A model generated the notes under the pieces. It was not told where the DNA came from. It saw nothing but the letters and a program-made list of their open reading frames with translations, and ran no database searches. From the NCBI GenBank assembly GCA_902495025.1, contig CABUWB010000005.1, positions 1-23,062 of the forward strand: a DNA stretch of 23,062 nt, read 5' to 3'. Position numbers and translations under genes: made by a program. The DNA is from an uncultured Eubacteriales bacterium (GTDB taxonomy: Bacteria > Bacillota > Clostridia > Lachnospirales > CAG-274). Of this stretch, positions 13,148 through 20,443 are shown in pieces (positions within the stretch are counted from its first letter, which is position 1; each line of letters starts with the position of its first letter).

Positions 13148-14584
13148 TTGACGGATATTGAACTTAAAGAGCTTGTAAGCAATGTGCTTAAACAAAAATG
13201 CGAAAGCAATTATATAGAACTTAAATCGGCAAAAGAGGGCTGTCCTAAGCTGTTTGACACACTTTCGTCGTTTTCCAACCAGTCGGGCGGCGGAAAAATT
13301 TTATTCGGTATTGATGAGGGCAGGCGGTACAGCGTTTGCGGTGTATATGACGCTGCTGATTTGCAGAAAAAGATTATGGAGCAGTGCGGACAGATGGAGC
13401 CTGCCGTAAGACCGCTCTGCACCTCTGCCGATATTGACGGAAAAACCGTTGTATGTGCCGAAATACAGGAGATTGACGACTATCAGAAGCCCTGCTTTTA
13501 TAAGGGCAAGGGCAGGCTTAAAGGCTCATACGTGCGTGTTGCTGACGGTGATATGCCAATGACTGAATATGAGGTGTACAGCTATGAGGCTTTTAAGCAG
13601 AAAATACATGACGAGCTGAGAATAACCGAGCGCAGTGATATGTCCGACCTGGACACAGCAGCGTTTGAAAAATATGCTATAGCCCTGAAGGAGAAAAAGC
13701 CTAATCTTGCAGGGCTGCCAAAGGATAAAATTTACAGGCTGCAGGGGTTTTCCGAGGAGGGCAGGCCCACACTTGCAGGCACCATGCTTTTTAGTGATTA
13801 TCCACAGGCATTTTATCCGCAGCTCTGCATAACGGCAGTGGTTGTGCCCGGATTGGAGATAAGCACTACAGGCAGTGTGGGCGAAAGATTTATCGACAAT
13901 GTGAGAATTGACGGCACTATACCGCAAATGTTGGAGGCAGCCATTGCCTTTGTCAGAAGAAATATGAAGGCAATGACAATTATAAACCCCGGTACGGGCA
14001 AAAGGGCGGACAAAACCGAATATCCCGTAATAGCTGTAAGGGAGGTTGTGCTTAATGCGCTTGTACACAGAGATTACAGTATCCATACGGATTTTACGCC
14101 AATAACAATTACCATGTACAGCAACAGAATGGTTATTGAAAACCCGGGAGGTCTGTACGGCAGAATGACTCTTGACAGGCTTGGCACAAGGTCAGCCGAT
14201 ACCAGAAATCCGTTTATTGCAAATGCCCTTGAGGTTATGGGGGAAACGGAAAACAGGTACAGCGGCATACCTACGGTAATTAATTCAATGGCAGAGTACT
14301 GCCTGCCTGCCCCTCTTTTTGAAAATGACAGGGGTGTTTTCAGAGTAACGCTGTATAATGCCTTTAATGATACCTCGGGCGAGCCTGATTCCGAGGAAAA
14401 GGAAATTCTTGATTTCTGCAGGGTGCCAAGGAGCAGAGAGGAACTGGAGGAGAGGTTTAAGGACAGAATTACCATAGCCTACCTTATGAGCAAGTATATA
14501 CGCCCTATGGTTAAAAAGGGTAAGCTCGCTATGACCATACCCGATAAGCCAAAGAGTAAAAACCAGCAGTATTACTCATTATGA
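13148..14584 (+). CDS. Schlafen AlbA_2-domain / GHKL ATPase putative transcriptional regulator
   Basis: 478 residues, the family often annotated as 'ATP-binding protein' or 'RecG-like helicase' (COG2865 type), though no helicase motifs are present. Residues about 10-130 form the schlafen AlbA_2 domain (ESNYIELKSAKEG, FSNQSGGGKILFGIDE, GSYVRVADGDMPM). A GHKL/HATPase_c_4-like domain follows, with REVVLNALVHRDYS (Arg298-Ser311, Asn303 as the metal-binding N-box residue) and VIENPGG (to Gly335). The last 80 residues look like a winged helix (RSREELEERF...YIRPMVKKGKLAMTIPDKPKSKNQQYY). Start is TTG with AGGGAGG 7 nt upstream. Such proteins are thought to bind DNA or nucleic acid; no target is established for this one. 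It stands alone between a tRNA and rpsB, with an ordered operator-like array upstream, which suggests autoregulation. It could also be a defence or stress-related accessory gene. Confidence 0.85.
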   Translation: MTDIELKELVSNVLKQKCESNYIELKSAKEGCPKLFDTLSSFSNQSGGGKILFGIDEGRRYSVCGVYDAADLQKKIMEQCGQMEPAVRPLCTSADIDGKTVVCAEIQEIDDYQKPCFYKGKGRLKGSYVRVADGDMPMTEYEVYSYEAFKQKIHDELRITERSDMSDLDTAAFEKYAIALKEKKPNLAGLPKDKIYRLQGFSEEGRPTLAGTMLFSDYPQAFYPQLCITAVVVPGLEISTTGSVGERFIDNVRIDGTIPQMLEAAIAFVRRNMKAMTIINPGTGKRADKTEYPVIAVREVVLNALVHRDYSIHTDFTPITITMYSNRMVIENPGGLYGRMTLDRLGTRSADTRNPFIANALEVMGETENRYSGIPTVINSMAEYCLPAPLFENDRGVFRVTLYNAFNDTSGEPDSEEKEILDFCRVPRSREELEERFKDRITIAYLMSKYIRPMVKKGKLAMTIPDKPKSKNQQYYSL

Positions 14585-14670
14585 TAAGGATTTATTTGAA
14601 TACGCAAATGAGTACAGCAGGTATATATCCGTAGAATAATGTAAAACTTTGCAAAACCGCAAAAAAATGC

Positions 14671-14699
14671 TTGCAATGCGCTTAAACTTGTGATAAAAT
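14671..14699 (+). promoter_or_regulatory. Promoter of rpsB-tsf
   Basis: TTGCAA (14671-14676), 17 bp, TAAAAT (14694-14699) with TGA before the -10. The leader to the rpsB start at 14810 would be about 105 nt. Confidence 0.7.
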
Positions 14700-14705
14700 A
14701 GCAAT

Positions 14706-14809
14706 GTTGCAAAAACACACATGGGCTGTTTTGGTAAGCTGTGCCGCTTGTTAAGCGGTTCTTGTCATAAGCTCGTGGAGGATTAACAAATTTTAAGGAG
14801 GACGAAATA
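14706..14809 (+). promoter_or_regulatory. rpsB 5' leader with hairpin, possible S2 autoregulatory site
   Basis: About 100 nt of untranslated leader. It contains a clean hairpin CCGCTT-GTT-AAGCGG (14744-14758), flanked by AGCT repeats (14737-14740 and about 14773-14776) that could extend the fold. No T-run follows, so it is not a terminator. Ribosomal-protein operons are often feedback-regulated through their leaders; that S2 binds here is only an inference. AAGGAGG precedes the ATG. Confidence 0.3.
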
Positions 14810-15538
14810 ATGGGTGTTATTTCAATGAAGCAGTTATTAGAGGCAGGTGTTCACTTCGGTCACCAGACAAGAAGATGGAACCCTAAGATGGCAGAGTATA
14901 TCTTTGCTGAAAGAAACGGTATTTATATCATCGACCTTCAGAAGACAGTTAAGAAGGTTGAGGAGGCTTACACAGCTGTTGCTGACATCGTTAAGGACGG
15001 CGGTACAGTGCTTTTCGTAGGTACAAAGAAGCAGGCTCAGGACTCTATCAAGGAAGAGGCTCTCAGATGCGGTATGTACTATGTTAACGAGAGATGGCTC
15101 GGCGGTATGCTTACAAACTTTGAAACCGTTAAGACAAGAATTAAGAGATTAAAAGAGCTTGACGCTATGGTTGAGGACGGCACAATGGATCTTCTCCCTA
15201 AGAAGGAAGTTGCTAAGCTCATGCACGAGAAGGAGAAGCTTGACAAGAACATCGGCGGTATCAAGGAGATGGACAGAATCCCTGATTGTATGTTCATTGT
15301 TGACCCTCGTAAGGAGCACATTGCAGTTCTTGAGGCTCAGAGCTTAGGTATTCCTACAGTTGGTATTGTTGATACAAACTGCGACCCTGAGGAAATCGAC
15401 TACGTTATCCCTGGTAACGATGATGCAATCCGTGCAGTAAAGCTTATTGCAGGCAGAATTGCTGATGCTGTTATCGAGTCCAAGCAGGGCGAGGCACAGG
15501 TTGCTGACGAGGCTGAGGCTGAGAGCGTAGAGGCATAA
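14810..15538 (+). CDS. rpsB: 30S ribosomal protein S2
   Basis: 242 residues, normal for bacterial S2. Recognised from MKQLLEAGVHFGHQTRRWNPKM at residues 6-27 region, IYIIDLQKTVKK, VLFVGTKKQAQDSI, NERWLGGMLTNFETVK, PDCMFIVDPRKE, and GIPTVGIVDTNCDPEEIDYVIPGNDDA. S2 joins late in 30S assembly and contacts S1-type functions near the mRNA exit. The acidic tail (EAQVADEAEAESVEA) is typical. Codon use is strongly biased to the pattern seen in tsf and glyS, as expected for a highly expressed gene. It is cotranscribed with tsf, 47 nt downstream. Confidence 0.98.
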   Translation: MGVISMKQLLEAGVHFGHQTRRWNPKMAEYIFAERNGIYIIDLQKTVKKVEEAYTAVADIVKDGGTVLFVGTKKQAQDSIKEEALRCGMYYVNERWLGGMLTNFETVKTRIKRLKELDAMVEDGTMDLLPKKEVAKLMHEKEKLDKNIGGIKEMDRIPDCMFIVDPRKEHIAVLEAQSLGIPTVGIVDTNCDPEEIDYVIPGNDDAIRAVKLIAGRIADAVIESKQGEAQVADEAEAESVEA

Positions 15539-15585
15539 AAGCAAAAAGATAGATATTGACTGATAAAATTACGGAGGTTAAAGAA

Positions 15586-16521
15586 ATGGCTGTTACTGCT
15601 GCTTTAATTAAGGAACTTAGAGGTATGACAGGCGTTGGTATGAGCGACTGTAAGGCTGCTCTTGTAGAGACTGACGGTGACCTTGAAAAGGCTGTTGAGG
15701 TCCTCAGAAAGAAGGGCATGGCTAAGGCTGAGAAGAAGGCTGGCCGTGTTGCTGCTGAGGGTTTAAGCTTTGCATATATTACAGAGGACGGCAAGGCTGC
15801 CGCTGCTGTTGAGGTAAACAGTGAGACAGACTTTGTTGCAAAGAATGAGATTTTCAGAACTTTTGTTGAGAACGTAGCTAAGCAGGCTGTTGCTTCTGAC
15901 GCTGCTGATATGGACGCTTTCATGAGCGAAACCTGGCTTGAGGATTCTTCCAAGACAGTTAAGGAAGCTCTTGTTGAAAAGGTTTCCGTAATCGGTGAAA
16001 ACCTTTCAATCAGAAGATTTAAGAAGTATACTGCATCTGATGACAGCGTATTCGTATCTTACCTTCATGCAGGCGGTAAGGTTGCAGTTCTTCTTGAATT
16101 TGCATCTGATGTTAAGAGCGACGCTCTTATTGAGGCAGGTAAGAACGTATGTATGCAGATTGCAGCTATGAGCCCTAAGTTTGTATGCAGAGATGAGGTT
16201 CCTGCTGACTTTATTGCTAAGGAAAGAGAAATCTTAACAGAGCAGGCTAAGGCTGACCCTAAGAATGCAGGTAAGCCTGAGAACATCCTCGAGAAGATGA
16301 TTGAGGGTCGTATCAATAAGGAAATGAAGGAGTTCTGCCTTGTTGACCAGGAATATGTTAAGGACGACAAGATGAGCGTTGGCAAGTACGTTGAGAGCGT
16401 AGCTAAGGAAATCGGCGGTAAGGTATCCATTAAGAGCTTTGTTCGTTTTGAAACAGGCGAGGGTATCGAGAAGAAGGAAGAAGATTTCGCAGCTGAGGTT
16501 GCCAAGGCTATGGAGGGCTGA
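15586..16521 (+). CDS. tsf: Elongation factor Ts
   Basis: 311 residues. EF-Ts recycles EF-Tu by exchanging GDP for GTP. N-terminal UBA-like part LIKELRGMTGVGMSDCKAAL and EVLRKKGMAKAEKKAGRVAAEG, followed by the core with VEVNSETDFVAKNEIF, the conserved EF-Tu contact TDFVAKN. The second core half includes LLEFASDV, CMQIAAMSPKFV and the closing EVAKAM. The open frame runs back to a TTG at 15556, but the ATG at 15586 has GGAGG 8 nt upstream and opens with MAVTAALIKELR, the family start. It follows rpsB in the universal order. No pyrH-frr follow; rpmH comes next. No clear terminator is seen after the stop. Confidence 0.98.
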   Translation: MAVTAALIKELRGMTGVGMSDCKAALVETDGDLEKAVEVLRKKGMAKAEKKAGRVAAEGLSFAYITEDGKAAAAVEVNSETDFVAKNEIFRTFVENVAKQAVASDAADMDAFMSETWLEDSSKTVKEALVEKVSVIGENLSIRRFKKYTASDDSVFVSYLHAGGKVAVLLEFASDVKSDALIEAGKNVCMQIAAMSPKFVCRDEVPADFIAKEREILTEQAKADPKNAGKPENILEKMIEGRINKEMKEFCLVDQEYVKDDKMSVGKYVESVAKEIGGKVSIKSFVRFETGEGIEKKEEDFAAEVAKAMEG

Positions 16522-16551
16522 TAAGCTCACCACTGCGCCATATAATGGTAC

Positions 16552-16580
16552 TTGACTATAATTGAAATATTTTATATAAT
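16552..16580 (+). promoter_or_regulatory. Strong SigA promoter of rpmH
   Basis: TTGACT (16552-16557), exactly 17 bp, TATAAT (16575-16580), an A/T-rich region and an AAGGAGGTG ribosome binding site downstream (16611-16619). Confidence 0.85.
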
Positions 16581-16627
16581 AAAAATAGTGTTTAGTAAAA
16601 AGTTCGCACAAAGGAGGTGCTTCGATA

Positions 16628-16762
16628 ATGAAAATGACATTCCAGCCTAAGACCAGACAGAGAAGTAAGGTTCACGGTTTCAGAAAGAGAATGAGTACTG
16701 CTAACGGCAGAAAGGTTATACTTAGAAGACGCAGAAAGGGCAGAAAGGCTTTAACTGCTTAA
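16628..16762 (+). CDS. rpmH: 50S ribosomal protein L34
   Basis: 44-residue basic protein starting MKMTFQPKTRQRSKVHGFRK and ending in an Arg/Lys-rich tail (ILRRRRKGRKALTA), the complete L34 pattern. L34 is the small late-assembled large-subunit protein. The ATG has AAGGAGGTG 8 nt upstream. It has a strong promoter of its own and is followed by a 10-bp hairpin terminator before rnpA, so L34 can be made in large excess over RnpA. It is usually the gene next to dnaA; here its upstream neighbour is tsf. Confidence 0.97.
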   Translation: MKMTFQPKTRQRSKVHGFRKRMSTANGRKVILRRRRKGRKALTA

Positions 16763-16804
16763 TTTGTGAAACGTGATTGTAAATCGGAAAATTTAATCCG
16801 TATT

Positions 16805-16830
16805 AAAAGCCCGCTTTACCGCGGGCTTTT
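16805..16830 (+). terminator. Terminator/attenuator between rpmH and rnpA
   Basis: Perfect 10-bp stem AAAAGCCCGC/GCGGGCTTTT with a 6-nt loop; the T-run is the end of the stem plus ATT. No new promoter was seen before rnpA, so rnpA probably depends on partial read-through. Confidence 0.8.
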
Positions 16831-16860
16831 ATTGTATATATGTAGATTGGAGGGGCGTTT

Positions 16861-17214
16861 ATGTTATTTACCGAGTCCCTTAAAAAAAATTATCAGTTCA
16901 GGTTTGTGTATAACAAGGGCAGGTCAATAGCCAACAGATACCTTGTTATGTATGTTGTAAAAAATAATCTTGAAATAAACCGTATAGGCTATTCGGTCAG
17001 CAAAAAGGTGGGCAACAGCGTTGTAAGGAGCCATGTTACCAGGCTTTTGAGGGAAAGCTACCGCCTTTGCGAGGACAGACTTGAAAGAGGCTTTGACATT
17101 GTGGTTATTGCAAGGGGCGCCATGAAGGACGCCACCTATGCCGAAACTGACCGCTCACTGAAGCATCTTTTAAAAAAACACAGGCTTATTAAGGATACTG
17201 AAAAGGCACAATAA
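16861..17214 (+). CDS. rnpA: Ribonuclease P protein component
   Basis: 117 residues, normal length. RnpA assists the RNase P RNA in cutting 5' leaders off pre-tRNAs, including a leader like that of tRNA-Lys at 12780. Signs: FRFVYNKGRSIANRYLVMYV (substrate cleft strand), GYSVSKKVGNSVVR and RLLRESYR. The usual RNR signature (A-V-x-R-N-R-x-K-R) appears as NSVVRSHVTRLLRE, so the Asn-Arg and Lys are replaced by Ser-His and Thr; the flanking arginines are kept. ATG start with GGAGGGG 6 nt upstream. yidD follows after 13 nt. Confidence 0.95.
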   Translation: MLFTESLKKNYQFRFVYNKGRSIANRYLVMYVVKNNLEINRIGYSVSKKVGNSVVRSHVTRLLRESYRLCEDRLERGFDIVVIARGAMKDATYAETDRSLKHLLKKHRLIKDTEKAQ

Positions 17215-17227
17215 AGAAGGTTTGTAT

Positions 17228-17443
17228 ATGCTTAAAAGGGCTGCTCTTTTTTTAATCGGGTTATATCGTGCATATATTTCACCATTGAAGCCTCCCTGCT
17301 GCAGGTTTCAGCCAACCTGCTCGGCTTATGCCTATGAGGCTTTTTCAAAATACGGCTTTTTTAAGGGACTGTATTTAAGTGTGCGGCGTATTTTGAAATG
17401 CCACCCCTTTTACAAGGGCAATCCTTATGACCCCGTACCTTAA
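17228..17443 (+). CDS. yidD: Membrane protein insertion efficiency factor YidD
   Basis: 71 residues. YidD assists YidC in inserting membrane proteins, working at the inner face of the membrane. Hallmarks: LIGLYRAYISPL, CRFQPTCSAYAYEAF with the paired Cys, and RILKCHPFYKGNPYDPVP. The frame also opens at a TTG at 17222, which is only 1 nt from AGAAGG; the ATG at 17228 has 7 nt spacing and is chosen. It sits between rnpA and yidC in the standard order. Confidence 0.95.
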   Translation: MLKRAALFLIGLYRAYISPLKPPCCRFQPTCSAYAYEAFSKYGFFKGLYLSVRRILKCHPFYKGNPYDPVP

Positions 17444-17469
17444 TCGAAAATAAACCATAGGAGGAAACT

Positions 17470-18516
17470 ATGTTTTCAACACTTGCTTTACTTGCCAGAA
17501 CAGCCAACATTTTAAAAGACCCCGGTGTTATTACAGGGCCTATTGCATGGGTGCTTGGCAAAATAGTTAATTTTTTCTTTATTTTTGTTTATAACGATAT
17601 TACGCAGTATAATTCACTCGGTCTTTCCATTATTTTTCTGACAATTTTTGCACGCTGCCTTATGATACCTATTGCATATAAGCAGCAAAAGTCAATGTTT
17701 GTTATGCAGAAAATCCAGCCCGAGCTGAAAAAAATTCAGGATAAATATAAGGACAGAATGTCCGACCCCGAAATACAGAAAAAAATGAATATGGAAACTC
17801 AGAAGCTTTACACAAAGCACAACTACAGCCCTTTAAGCGGCTGCTTACCTCTGATTATCCAGATGCCGATTTTCTTCGGCCTTTATTATATAATGCAGCA
17901 CCCCTTCCAGTATATTAATATTATTAATGATATTTATACACAGTTTTCAACAGAGGTGCTTGAGTTTGCCATGAAGGCAGGCTCTGACAGTACAATTATG
18001 AGCCTTATCAACGAGTTTGGTACGGGTGCGGGACTTGCAGCAGGCACTAACATTGATGTTGATGTGTTCAGCAGACTGCTTAACGTATTAAGCCCTGCAC
18101 AGGTGCACCAGCTTGTTGAACAGGTGAATTCGTCAGATTTGAATGCTCTTTTTGAGCAGAAACAGGCTATTGAAACCTTTATGGGTATAAGCCTTACCGA
18201 AACGGTAGGCTTCGCTCTTAACAAAAAGCTGATTATCCCTATTTTATCTGCGGGTACAACATGGCTTTCATCATGGATGATGACAAGAAAAAATCAGGCG
18301 GCCGACCCACAGATGAGGAGCCAGCAGAGAGTCATGAATATCGTTATGCCTCTTATGATGGCATGGATTACAACAGGTCTGCCAGGCGGTGTCGGTTTAT
18401 ACTGGGTTACCTCCAATATATTTCAGATTTGCCAGCAGGTAATAATCAGCACTCATTTTGAGCGTAAAAAAGAAAGAGAAGAAGAACAATCAAAGAATGG
18501 GGGCAGTAAAAAATGA
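17470..18516 (+). CDS. yidC: Membrane protein insertase YidC/Oxa1 family
   Basis: 348 residues. Inserts and folds membrane proteins, alone or with SecYEG. The conserved groove arginine is in the first transmembrane segment, TIFARCLMIPI. A cytoplasmic helical hairpin follows (QKIQPELKKIQDKYKDRM and QKLYTKHNYSPLSGCLP), then the second segment LIIQMPIFFGLYYIM, and the last segments near LIIPILSAGTTWLSSWM and MPLMMAWITTGLPGGVGLYWV. The stretch between the second and third segments (about residues 145-253) is much longer than in SpoIIIJ. The N-terminus has no lipobox cysteine, unlike SpoIIIJ/YqjG. The C-terminus is a charged tail (ERKKEREEEQ). It overlaps jag by 4 nt (ATGA). Confidence 0.96.
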   Translation: MFSTLALLARTANILKDPGVITGPIAWVLGKIVNFFFIFVYNDITQYNSLGLSIIFLTIFARCLMIPIAYKQQKSMFVMQKIQPELKKIQDKYKDRMSDPEIQKKMNMETQKLYTKHNYSPLSGCLPLIIQMPIFFGLYYIMQHPFQYINIINDIYTQFSTEVLEFAMKAGSDSTIMSLINEFGTGAGLAAGTNIDVDVFSRLLNVLSPAQVHQLVEQVNSSDLNALFEQKQAIETFMGISLTETVGFALNKKLIIPILSAGTTWLSSWMMTRKNQAADPQMRSQQRVMNIVMPLMMAWITTGLPGGVGLYWVTSNIFQICQQVIISTHFERKKEREEEQSKNGGSKK

Positions 18517-19412
18517 TTAAATGTTTGGAGATGACAGGCAAGTCTGCCATGGAGGCAGTTACAACTGCCTGTGAAAAAATGGGTCTTAAAATTTCCGAGG
18601 TCGAGTACGAGATACTTGACGAGGGCTCCAAGGGTTTTTTGGGTCTTGGTGCAAGACCAGCAAAGGTAAAGGTATGGGTTATAGGCTACGACGAGGCTGC
18701 CGAAAAGGCTAAAGAGGAGGCAAAGCGCCAGCTTGAGGCTGAAAAGGCTGCCAAGGCTAAGGCAAAGGCTGAAAAGGAAGCAGCAGAGAAGGCTGCCAAG
18801 GAAAAGGCTGCCAAGGAGAAAGCCGAAAAGGCTAAGCCTGCCGAAAAGCCACAGCAGGCAGCTCCTGCTGCAGCAGAGCAGACAGACGCCGAGGACGAGA
18901 CAAAGCCCGAGCGTCCACAGCTTACCGATGCTGATAAGGAAAGAGTTATTGCCGATGTTAAAAAATTCCTCGCCGAGGTATTTGCGGCTATGAAGCTGGA
19001 GGTTGAGGTTGAGGCAAAGTTTGTTGACAACAAGCAGCTTACAGTTACCATGGAAGGCCCCGAAATGGGTGTTGTAATAGGCAAGAGAGGTCAGACGCTT
19101 GACAGCCTGCAGCACCTTGTTGGTCTTGTGGTAAACAAGGGCGAGTTTGCCTTTATCACTGTAACTCTTGATACCGAGGGTTACAGAAAAAGACGTAAGG
19201 AAACGCTTGAACACCTTGCGTTTAACCTTGCAAAAAAGGCAAAGCACCTTCACAAAAACGTTGTGCTTGAGCCTATGAATCCTTATGAGAGAAGAATTAT
19301 CCATTCAACTCTCCAGAACGACAGATACGTTACTACTTACAGCGAGGGTGTTGAGCCTCACAGATACGTGGTAATTTCACCAAAGGATATGAGAAACGGA
19401 CATTCAAGGTAA
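18513..19412 (+). CDS. jag: RNA-binding protein Jag (KhpB), Jag_N-KH-R3H
   Basis: 299 residues. Jag/KhpB binds RNA with its partner KhpA and affects cell division and elongation in some Firmicutes. Three parts: Jag_N (residues 1-55, EILDEGSKGFLGLGARPAKVKV); a highly charged Ala/Lys/Glu linker (about 60-135) that is likely a long helix or coiled coil; KH domain with the GXXG loop GKRG in VVIGKRGQTLDSLQHLV (near 190); and the R3H domain ending in MNPYERRIIHSTLQ and EGVEPHRYVVISP. Translational coupling to yidC by an ATGA overlap is the usual arrangement. Confidence 0.95.
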   Translation: MIKCLEMTGKSAMEAVTTACEKMGLKISEVEYEILDEGSKGFLGLGARPAKVKVWVIGYDEAAEKAKEEAKRQLEAEKAAKAKAKAEKEAAEKAAKEKAAKEKAEKAKPAEKPQQAAPAAAEQTDAEDETKPERPQLTDADKERVIADVKKFLAEVFAAMKLEVEVEAKFVDNKQLTVTMEGPEMGVVIGKRGQTLDSLQHLVGLVVNKGEFAFITVTLDTEGYRKRRKETLEHLAFNLAKKAKHLHKNVVLEPMNPYERRIIHSTLQNDRYVTTYSEGVEPHRYVVISPKDMRNGHSR

Positions 19413-19439
19413 ATTTGAGGTCTTTAACAGGGGGATTAT

Positions 19440-20363
19440 ATGAATATATTTGCTGAAATGACAAAGTGCTTTTCCTTTAACTCATACAGGCTTTTCCGCT
19501 GCGATACTGCGGGCAAAAACTTTCTTTATATGCTTGTTATGACGGCAATCGGCTTTCTGCTTACCGTATGTGTGGGTATATATATGCCCCTTGCAAATAT
19601 GGGCGGTATGGAAGGAATTGCCGAGGAAATACCTGATTTTTCACTTTCTGATGACGGTCTTTTGTATATTGACTATCAGCTGGATTTTGGCGACGGCGAT
19701 ACAAAGGTTGTCATTGATACCGATTATAACTATAATTATGACGAGTCAACGGACACCATATTCCGCAACAATAACGGCGTGAGAGAGGACGTTATTGACT
19801 GCTCACAATATGGACAGTCTGCAGCTGTCGGCAGAAATATGGCTGTTATGTGTGATGACACCAGCACCGATGAAAGAGTTAAAAAGCTGGAATATACTGA
19901 GATACCTGTGGAGTACCGCAGCTATATAAATCGTGATATGCTTATGGAGCTTGCTAAAAAGCTGCTTACATACTTTACTATTGCCATGCCGTTTATCATT
20001 TTTATAAGGCTTGCAATATGGAGTATGGTAAATGCGGCACTTGGCGGCTGTATAAGCTCTGCAATGAAGGTTAAAAACAACTTCGGTCAGCTCTATTCCA
20101 TGGGTTTAAGGGCATATACTCCTGTTTATTTTGTATTTTGTCTGCTTTCGGCATTTCATGTAAGCATACCGTTTAAGCCTATAATTCTGCTTATTGCAAC
20201 AGGCTTTATCCTTTCGGGCGGTATTAAGGCAATCAAGCGCCAGCTTGAGGAAGAAGCACAGGCTGCACAGCAGCCAGACTTTGACGGCGACCTTGCATTC
20301 AGAGCATTGTACAGCGAGGCAAGTCCGTTTGATAAACCTGTAAATGAGGAAGAAAATCAATAA
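19440..20363 (+). CDS. DUF1189-like membrane protein
   Basis: 307 residues with four hydrophobic segments: about 28-48, 175-200, 225-245 and 246-262. Between the first and second lies a roughly 120-residue soluble stretch, probably outside the cell, with IPDFSLSDDGLLYIDYQ and KVVIDTDYNYNYDES, which resembles the pattern of DUF1189 proteins (pore-less, unknown function). The segment LYSMGLRAYTPVYFVF also fits. The tail (about 263-307) is charged and probably cytoplasmic. The family call is by eye only. ATG start with AGGGGGA close upstream. It lies between jag and mnmE and ends just before a terminator, so it is the last gene of the rpmH operon. Confidence 0.65.
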   Translation: MNIFAEMTKCFSFNSYRLFRCDTAGKNFLYMLVMTAIGFLLTVCVGIYMPLANMGGMEGIAEEIPDFSLSDDGLLYIDYQLDFGDGDTKVVIDTDYNYNYDESTDTIFRNNNGVREDVIDCSQYGQSAAVGRNMAVMCDDTSTDERVKKLEYTEIPVEYRSYINRDMLMELAKKLLTYFTIAMPFIIFIRLAIWSMVNAALGGCISSAMKVKNNFGQLYSMGLRAYTPVYFVFCLLSAFHVSIPFKPIILLIATGFILSGGIKAIKRQLEEEAQAAQQPDFDGDLAFRALYSEASPFDKPVNEEENQ

Positions 20364-20399
20364 TTTTCAGACAGCTATTGTCTGTAGTGCTGTAAATCA

Positions 20400-20427
20400 G
20401 GGGCTGTCGGTTTCGACAGTCCCTTTT
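20400..20427 (+). terminator. Rho-independent terminator before mnmE
   Basis: GGGGCTGTCG/CGACAGTCCC stem (one G-T pair) with loop GTTT, then TTTTATT. It ends 14 nt before the mnmE start; no strong promoter for mnmE was seen, so mnmE may rely on read-through. Confidence 0.85.
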
Positions 20428-20443
20428 ATTATGAGGTGAAAAT

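Noticed and set aside
18453..19304. Long open frame on the minus strand opposite jag
   Set aside because: It is antisense to the firmly identified jag gene, its composition (Leu/Ser/Cys/Phe-rich) mirrors the Ala/Lys/Glu codons of jag, and no ribosome binding site supports it.
20362..20376. CodY-like box AATTTTCAGACAGCT before mnmE
   Set aside because: 12 of 15 matches, but it overlaps a stop codon in A/T-rich DNA and has no promoter beside it; probably chance.
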